8,639 bases of DNA from assembly GCA_005879245.1 (NCBI GenBank), contig VBLA01000307.1, positions 2,412 through 11,050 of the forward strand, read 5' to 3'. The notes beneath the pieces were generated by a model. The model was given only the letters and a program-made list of their open reading frames with translations, was not told where the DNA came from and made no database searches. A program made the translations under genes and the position numbers. Below, piece by piece: positions 1 through 4,493 of the stretch (positions are counted from its first letter, which is position 1; the number at the start of each line of letters is the position of its first letter). Source of the stretch: Deltaproteobacteria bacterium (GTDB lineage: Bacteria > Desulfobacterota > Binatia > DP-6).

Positions 1-167
1 CAGCGATCGATCGTCCCCCGGTAGGCTGCGTAACCGGCCGGGTAGTCTCGCGTGAGTCGGGACTCTTTCATGTCGGATGGCCTGAGTGTAGTTGCGGCAC
101 ACCATGCCAGGGCGATGGACACCAGGATGGGCTCGCCCGCGGCAACCACGGCCCCTCCCACCATCAT
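1..167 (-). CDS. Possible partial gene at left edge; weak resemblance to the C-terminus of ICMT/phospholipid-type membrane methyltransferases
   Basis: On the minus strand a frame is open from a TAA (195-197) to the left edge. Two tandem ATGs (167-165, 164-162) and a GTG (149-147) could start it. The GTG has the best ribosome site: GGAGG 4 nt upstream. The peptide of 49-55 residues has one hydrophobic stretch (GEPILVSIALAW) followed by a charged, aromatic tail with E-S-R-L, D-Y-P and G-Y-A-A-Y. That pattern, a last membrane helix then an E..RL...YP.GYA.Y tail, resembles the C-terminal end of isoprenylcysteine carboxyl methyltransferase-like proteins. If so, this would be a fragment without its catalytic part, because no RHPxY-like segment is found upstream in any minus-strand frame. 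The alternative is a true N-terminus of an unknown protein with a signal anchor. The gene continues outside the window, so neither reading is secure. Confidence 0.33.
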   Translation of the reverse strand, partial: MMVGGAVVAAGEPILVSIALAWCAATTLRPSDMKESRLTRDYPAGYAAYRGTIDR

Positions 168-311
168 ATGTGATCGGGGCGCGGAACACGCACATTATAG
201 CTCGTATACCAGAAGAGCATGCGTTGCAGAACGGACCGAGAAGCCGCCGCCCCGGAGTGCGCTTCGGTGGTGCTGGCAGCGGTCCGGTCGCTCTGCTATC
301 CGAACGAATTC
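168..311. other. Intergenic region upstream of the two-component operon
   Basis: No convincing plus-strand gene lies here. Open frames that run into the regulator and kinase genes from upstream have no family-like content. The only plus-strand promoter-like pair I can find is CTGGCA (273-278) and TATCCG (297-302) with an 18-bp spacer, a weak match. It would start the transcript only a few bases before the regulator ATG at 312, so translation would be nearly leaderless, which fits the absence of a Shine-Dalgarno sequence there. This pairing is weak inference. Confidence 0.3.
194..199 (-). promoter_or_regulatory. Perfect TATAAT -10 box facing left
   Basis: The plus strand reads ATTATA, giving a consensus TATAAT on the minus strand, in a locally AT-richer stretch (about 160-210) of otherwise GC-rich DNA. 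It lies about 27 nt upstream of the minus-strand ATG at 167, a suitable distance for a start site near 187. No good TTGACA-like -35 is seen at 16-19 nt spacing (the bases there read about GCATGC) and there is no extended -10 TG, so it would need an activator or could be chance. Confidence 0.3.
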
Positions 312-989
312 ATGAGGCTCCTCGTCGTGGAAGACGATCGAGCTCTCGTCGCAGCGCTCTACGACGGACTCACCGCGCATGGTTTCGCGGTCGACTGTGT
401 CCGCAGCGCCGAGTGCGCTCTCGATGCGTTCGGCATCAATCCCTACGATCTCCTGGTGCTGGACCTGGGGCTGCCGGGCAACGACGGGCTGACCCTCCTC
501 CGGAAGCTGCGCCAACGGCAGGATCCGATCCCGGTGCTCATTCTCACCGCGCGGGGCGCCCTTTCGGATCGCGTCGCAGGCCTCGATGGCGGCGCGGACG
601 ACTACGTTCAGAAGCCGTTTGCCTTCCCCGAGCTGGTAGCCCGCATCCGCGCGCTTCTGCGGCGGGGGATCCCGGTGGCGGCGACGGTGCTCGGGATCAG
701 CGACCTCGAGGTCGATCCGGTCCGGTTCGAGGTGCGGCGGGGAGGTGTACCGATCGTGCTCACCACCAAGGAGTTCGCGATCCTCGAGTACTTCGTGCGG
801 CACGCGGGCGAGCTCGTCACCCGGACCATGCTCCTCGAGCACTGCTGGGACGAGAGCTACGACGGTCTCTCGAACCTCGTCGACGTGCACGTCAGCCGTC
901 TCCGACGGAAGCTGGAAGGGGGCGGGCGGGCACCCCTCCTGCACACCATCCGCGGCGCTGGATTCATTCTCGACAGCCGATCACGGTGA
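312..989 (+). CDS. OmpR/PhoB-family DNA-binding response regulator
   Basis: Cytoplasmic transcription factor of 225 aa, the usual length for the family. An N-terminal receiver domain (about 1-118) has the acidic pair E7/D8-D9, phosphoacceptor D51 in the LVLDLGLPG motif, T79 and K101 (QKPF). A C-terminal winged-helix domain (about 125-222) has TTKEFAIL at 151, the recognition-helix pattern DVHVSRLRRKL at 191-201 and IRGAGF at 213-218. The start is placed at 312 because MRLLVVEDD is the canonical first strand. The in-frame ATG at 219 would add 31 residues with no family counterpart. No clear Shine-Dalgarno precedes 312. The stop overlaps the kinase GTG by 4 nt, so the two form a co-translated pair. 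The nearby pump genes and the kinase type suggest a CusR/CopR/CzcR-like role in metal response. The cognate site is probably the direct repeat at 2393-2414. Confidence 0.95.
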   Translation: MRLLVVEDDRALVAALYDGLTAHGFAVDCVRSAECALDAFGINPYDLLVLDLGLPGNDGLTLLRKLRQRQDPIPVLILTARGALSDRVAGLDGGADDYVQKPFAFPELVARIRALLRRGIPVAATVLGISDLEVDPVRFEVRRGGVPIVLTTKEFAILEYFVRHAGELVTRTMLLEHCWDESYDGLSNLVDVHVSRLRRKLEGGGRAPLLHTIRGAGFILDSRSR

Positions 990-2368
990 GAGCGCCGCGT
1001 AGCCTCCGTTGGCAGCTGATGCTCGTATTTACGGGCATTGCCGCGGTCGTCGTCGTGGCGGCGGCCGTCGGCATGTTGATTCTCATCGAGCAGGCGGTGT
1101 GGGGCCCGCTCGACGCGGCGATCGAGGAGGAGGCGGAGACGCTGGCGCGGATTCGGAACATTGCCCCGGTCGAGGATCTGCAGAGGGCGGTTGCCAACGT
1201 CGGCAGCGAAGCGGCGCCGGGTCCCGGGAAGCTGATCCGCGTAACAGCGGCCGGAGGAGAGACGCTGGCTGAAGCCGGCCGCATGCCACCGGAAATCGCC
1301 GGGCTTGTCCCGCCGCTCGAGGCGACCACCCACTACGCCACCGTCGGCGGGGGCCGCGATCCCTATCGCGTGGTCTGGTATGCGGTCGAGGGAGGGGGCT
1401 GGAGCGAGGTCGCGGTCCGCATCGGAGCGCAGGTCGGCTTGCTGCGACGCGCGCGCTTCGCGATCATCGGCGGCGCCACGGGGCTTCTCGCGACGCTCGC
1501 GATGCTCGCGTGGGCGATGACCTCGCGCGCGACGTCCGAGCTGGCGCGCGTGGCTGCCGAGCTCGAGACGATCGAGGCCGGCTCGCTCGATCGGCGCCTC
1601 GTGCCGCGGCGCACGACGGAGGTCGACCGGCTGGCGACGGTCCTGAATCGCCTCCTCGGGCGCCTGGAGGCGGCGATGGGGCATCTGCGGCGGTTCACGG
1701 CGGATGCGGCCCACGAGCTGCGCACCCCGGTGACCGCCCTGCGGGCTCGTCTCGAGGTCACCATCGGACGGGCGCACTCACCGGAGGCGTATCGCGAGGG
1801 GCTCCTCGACGCGCTGGAGCAGACCGAACGTCTCGGACGACTCACGGAGGACCTCCTCACCCTGAGCGCGGTGGAAGCCGGAACGGCGGGCGTGCCTTCG
1901 GGCGACGAGACTGTCCAGCTCGATGATCTGGTGCGCGAGGTGGCGGAGTCTCTGGAGCCGGTGGCGCAGGAGCAGGGCCGGCCCTTCACCTGGAACGCCA
2001 GCACGGGTGTGGGCGTGCGTGGCTCGTCGTCACTTCTGAAGCGACTGGTGCTCAATCTGGTTGACAACGCGTTCCGGCACACCCCTCCCACCGCCGAGGT
2101 GTCGGTCACCGCGGGCACCCGAGATGGCAGCGCGACGGTCGAGGTGACCGATCGGGGCCCTGGCATTGTGGCTGCGGATCGCACGCTCGTCTTCGAACGC
2201 TTCCGGCGCGGGCGCGGGGTGACCACTGCAGGTAGCGGTCTCGGCCTCGCGCTGTGTCAGGAGATCGCCGCCCGCCACGGGGGCCAGATCGCACTCGACA
2301 GCGTGCCGGGTCGTGGGACGACCGTCACGGTGATCCTGCCGATCATGGGGCCGGGCTTCGGCGCCTGA
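986..2368 (+). CDS. Membrane sensor histidine kinase, CusS-like heavy-metal sensor type
   Basis: Inner-membrane kinase of 460 aa that would phosphorylate the regulator just upstream. GTG at 986 was chosen because it overlaps the regulator stop (GTGA) and gives a short basic N-terminus before TM1 (about 9-35). A periplasmic sensor region of about 120 aa (36-155) follows, acidic at its start (EEEAE) and with little His or Cys. TM2 is about 158-180 and HAMP about 180-232. The phosphoacceptor H243 is in the AHELRTP box, the N box is N361 in LVDNAFRH, the G1 box has D389 in DRGPG, the F box is FERFRRG, and the G2 box is GSGLGLAL at 416-423. All catalytic boxes are intact. The HELRTPVTALRARLEV context and the EQTERLGRLTEDLL helix match heavy-metal sensor kinases of the CusS group (family knowledge). 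The sensed ion cannot be read from the sequence. The open frame extends far upstream to 92, but that part is a shadow of the regulator gene. Confidence 0.93.
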   Translation: MRAPRSLRWQLMLVFTGIAAVVVVAAAVGMLILIEQAVWGPLDAAIEEEAETLARIRNIAPVEDLQRAVANVGSEAAPGPGKLIRVTAAGGETLAEAGRMPPEIAGLVPPLEATTHYATVGGGRDPYRVVWYAVEGGGWSEVAVRIGAQVGLLRRARFAIIGGATGLLATLAMLAWAMTSRATSELARVAAELETIEAGSLDRRLVPRRTTEVDRLATVLNRLLGRLEAAMGHLRRFTADAAHELRTPVTALRARLEVTIGRAHSPEAYREGLLDALEQTERLGRLTEDLLTLSAVEAGTAGVPSGDETVQLDDLVREVAESLEPVAQEQGRPFTWNASTGVGVRGSSSLLKRLVLNLVDNAFRHTPPTAEVSVTAGTRDGSATVEVTDRGPGIVAADRTLVFERFRRGRGVTTAGSGLGLALCQEIAARHGGQIALDSVPGRGTTVTVILPIMGPGFGA

Positions 2369-2392
2369 CCGGATTCGCCAGCCGACGCGCCG

Positions 2393-2414
2393 GTTCATGG
2401 TGAGTTCATGGAAG
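2393..2414 (+). promoter_or_regulatory. Tandem direct repeat, 11-bp period: candidate response-regulator operator
   Basis: GTTCATGG occurs at 2393-2400 and again at 2404-2411, a perfect 8-base repeat with an exact 11-bp period. OmpR/PhoB-family regulators bind as head-to-tail dimers to direct repeats with about one helical turn spacing (pho box, CreB, PmrA/QseB boxes are examples). An OmpR-family regulator is encoded just upstream and a pump operon starts 70 bp downstream. A -10-like TCTATT (2424-2429, 4 of 6 consensus bases) follows 9 bp after the second 11-bp unit, close to the geometry of PhoB-activated promoters where the box replaces the -35. The repeat is seen; its role is inferred. Confidence 0.5.
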
Positions 2415-2423
2415 AGTGGTAGC

Positions 2424-2429
2424 TCTATT
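2424..2429 (+). promoter_or_regulatory. Possible -10 element of the pump operon promoter
   Basis: TCTATT matches TATAAT at four of six positions and sits in one of the few AT-leaning patches between the kinase and the pump genes. No good TTGACA lies 16-18 bp upstream; the GTTCATGG repeat covers the space where an activator would replace it. The predicted start near 2436 would leave a leader of about 48 nt. Weak on its own; supported mainly by its position relative to the repeat. Confidence 0.25.
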
Positions 2430-2432
2430 GGT

Positions 2433-2458
2433 CGGCTCGATCTCCCTTCGATCGGCCG
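2433..2458 (+). other. Stem-loop in the leader of the efflux operon
   Basis: CGGCTCGATC (2433-2442) pairs with GATCGGCCG (2450-2458) as a nine-base-pair stem with one bulged T and a seven-base loop (2443-2449). No T-run follows, so it is not a standard intrinsic terminator for the kinase gene. If transcription begins near 2436 it would form at the very 5' end of the pump mRNA, where hairpins can protect transcripts; that role is inference. Confidence 0.3.
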
Positions 2459-2483
2459 GGATGGGGATTCTCGCTAGAGGGAG

Positions 2484-3604
2484 ATGAGAGGCGCATTGGC
2501 GACGACTGTCGTGTTGGTACTCGCGGCCGCGGCAGCGGGCGCGGACCTTCTCAGCCTCGAGGAGGCGCTCGCGCGTGCACGGATCGCGAGCCCCGCGCTG
2601 CGCGCAGCCGAAGCCGATCTCGACGCCGCGCGGGGTCGACTCGCCCAGGCGCGCCTCTTCCCGGCCAACCCGGTACTCTCAGGGGAGCTCGCCCGCCACA
2701 CCGCCCCGGGCGAGGAGCAGCTCGACCGGGGGGTGGCTCTCGCACAGGAGATCGAGGTCGGGGGGCAGCGGGGGCTGCGGGTCGGAGCAGCGACCTACGA
2801 CGTCGCGCACGCGGAGCACACCTTCGCCGATCGCCGCCGACTCGTCGAGGGGGAGGTTCGACGCGCCTTCTTCGCCGTCGCAGCGGTCGAGCGGCACCGT
2901 GTTCTCGCGGCCGAGGGCGTCGCCCTCGCCGACCGGATCGCCGACACGGCCCGCCGTCGCGCACGGGCGGGGGACGTGGGCGCCCTCGACGTCCGCCTGG
3001 CAGAGGTGGAGACGGCGCGCGCCGCGCAGACGCTCGCCGCGGCGGACAGCGAGCGGGCTGTGGCGCTCGCCCACCTCGCGGCCGCGCTCGGCGCACCTCC
3101 CGACGAGCGCGCGAGGAGCGGGCCCGTCTCGCGGCCGAGGCGCAGCTCGTCCACCGCCGCGGCCTCGTTCCCAACCCGGTGCTCCGCGGCTTCTACCGCG
3201 AGGAGCTGCTCGACGAACGGATCGTGGGCGGCGAGGTCTCGATTCCACTTCCGGTGTGGAACCGCGAGCAGGGAACCGAAGCCGCACTCCGGGCGCAGGC
3301 CGCGGGCGCCGCCGCCGAGGTGAACCGCCTCGTTGGCGAGATCCCGCGCCAGGTGCACGTGGCGATCGTGCGCCGTGCGGTCGCGGCGGAGGCGTGGGCG
3401 CGCTACCGGGACGCCGCGTTGCCCGCCGCCAGCCACGCGCGTGCAGACATCGAGCGGGCTTTCGCGGCCGGCTATCTCGGGCTCCCCGAGGTGCTCGTCC
3501 AGCAGGACCGTCTCCTCCAGGTGCAGGGCGCGGCGATCGATACGTGGCGCGACCTCAACATCGCGGAGAGTGATCTGATCGAGGCGCTGGGGGAGCGCCC
3601 ATGA
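2484..3604 (+). pseudogene. Outer-membrane efflux factor (TolC/CzcC/CusC family), frame-disrupted and internally shortened
   Basis: Outer-membrane channel component of the tripartite pump. The start at 2484 follows a purine-rich AGAGGGAG and gives a signal peptide (MRGALATTVVLVLAAAAAGA). The first repeat is complete: LSLEEALARA, PALRAAEADLDAARG, ARLFPANPVLSGEL, then long helices ending at ALGAPPDE. The reading frame then changes near 3100-3115: homology continues in another frame with EERARLAAEAQLVHRR, GLVPNPVLRGFY, SIPLPVWNREQG and a final helix ending EALGERP, stop 3602-3604. As read, translation from 2484 would run out of frame to 3323 (279 aa). The C-terminal part has only a GTG at 3179 as a possible start, without a ribosome site. 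The two parts total about 373 codons against roughly 415-460 for relatives, and the hinge plus first helix of the second repeat (about 40 residues) is missing at the same junction. This suggests a deletion of length 3n+1 rather than a single-base error. The stop overlaps the adaptor ATG (ATGA). Confidence 0.8.
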
Positions 3605-4491
3605 GACGGGCGCCGCTCCTGCTCCTGGCGCTCCTCGCGCTCGCGTGCCAGCGCGCGGACCAGGAGGAGCACGGCCCCGCGCCGCGTGCTCCGGCCGTGC
3701 CGGGCATGGAGACGGTGGTCGTGAAGGTCGAAGCCGTGCGCGACATCGTGAGCGCCTTCGGCCAGGTCGCGGCGGAGGGGGAACCCCCTCCGGTGCGCGA
3801 CGCGCGCAGCCAGCTCGCCGAGGCCGAGGCCCGCCGACGGCTGGCCGAGCAGCAGGTACGCCGGCTCGAGGCGCTGGGTCAGGCGGTCGCACCCCGCAAG
3901 GAGCTGGAGGCGGCCCGCGCCGAGCAGGCGGCCGCCGCGGCCGCCGCGACCCGCGCCCGGGCGGTGCTCGCAGCCTTCGGCGAGGCACCAGATCGGTCGC
4001 CGCTCGCGGCCGGGGAAACGTGGGCGATCGCCCACGTCGTGCAGAGTGATGTCGGGCGGGTGGAGGCCGGCGCGCCCTGTCGCTTCTCGGCCGACGCCTA
4101 TCCCGGGCGGCCCTTCGCGGGGGAAGTCGATGCCGCTCCCGGGTACGTCGATCCGGCGACGGGCTCCGCGCCCGTTCGTCTTCGCCTGCGGGATCCCGAC
4201 CACCTGCTCCGCCCGGGCATGACGGGCGCCGTGGCGATGGAGAGCGGGGCGTCGCACGACGCGCCCGTCGTCCCGGTTGCCGCCGTCGTCTACGACGACG
4301 CCCAGCCCGTCGTCTTCGTCGAAGACGGCGATGGGCGCTTCACCCCGCGTGCGGTCCAGCTCGGAGTGGTGCGCGGCGAACGGGTCGAGATCGTCGTGGG
4401 TGTCTCGCCCGGTGCCCGGGTGGCGACCACGGGGGCCGCGAGCCTGCTCTCCGCGGCGCGCATGGCGGGCGGCGGCGCGGACGAGGACTGA
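3601..4491 (+). CDS. RND periplasmic adaptor (membrane fusion protein, CusB/CzcB-like), shortened, without recognisable lipoyl domain
   Basis: Adaptor linking the permease to the outer-membrane channel. ATG 3601 has GGGGGAG 5 nt upstream and overlaps the preceding stop (ATGA). The N-terminus is a lipoprotein signal (LLALLALAC, lipid-anchored Cys16). Residues 34-63 (VPGMETVVVKVEAVRDIVSAFGQ region) look like the first membrane-proximal and barrel strands. Residues about 65-126 form an Ala/Glu/Arg-rich alpha-hairpin. Residues 138-210 are a typical adaptor beta-barrel (ETWAIAHVVQSDVGRV, DAYPGRPFAGEV, DPATGSAPVRLR, LLRPGMTGAVA). Then comes a membrane-proximal domain (VVPVAAVVYDD, PVVFVEDGDG, GVSPGARVATTGA). 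It has 296 aa against roughly 380-420 for relatives: both lipoyl half-motifs that normally flank the hairpin are absent although the frame is intact. RSPLA at 132-136 may be the stub of the second half. No His/Met-rich N-terminal metal site as in E. coli CusB. Confidence 0.87.
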   Translation: MRRAPLLLLALLALACQRADQEEHGPAPRAPAVPGMETVVVKVEAVRDIVSAFGQVAAEGEPPPVRDARSQLAEAEARRRLAEQQVRRLEALGQAVAPRKELEAARAEQAAAAAAATRARAVLAAFGEAPDRSPLAAGETWAIAHVVQSDVGRVEAGAPCRFSADAYPGRPFAGEVDAAPGYVDPATGSAPVRLRLRDPDHLLRPGMTGAVAMESGASHDAPVVPVAAVVYDDAQPVVFVEDGDGRFTPRAVQLGVVRGERVEIVVGVSPGARVATTGAASLLSAARMAGGGADED

Positions 4492-4493
4492 CG

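Noticed and set aside
67..72. Single TTCATG upstream of the regulator as a second operator
   Set aside because: No partner copy at 11-bp spacing, so it does not match the repeat at 2393-2414 and is expected by chance.
219..311. Earlier ATG for the response regulator (31 extra residues)
   Set aside because: The receiver domain begins exactly at MRLLVVEDD (312) and the extension has no family-like features or ribosome site.
92..985. Long upstream extension of the kinase reading frame, which would give a 758-residue protein
   Set aside because: The added part overlaps the regulator gene in another frame, is Arg/Pro/Gly-rich shadow sequence with no domain pattern, and the GTG at 986 gives a normal kinase N-terminus with the typical 4-nt overlap.
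2795..3988. 397-residue minus-strand frame across the outer-membrane factor and adaptor
   Set aside because: Low-complexity Arg/Pro/Ala shadow frame crossing two gene boundaries, with no start signal.
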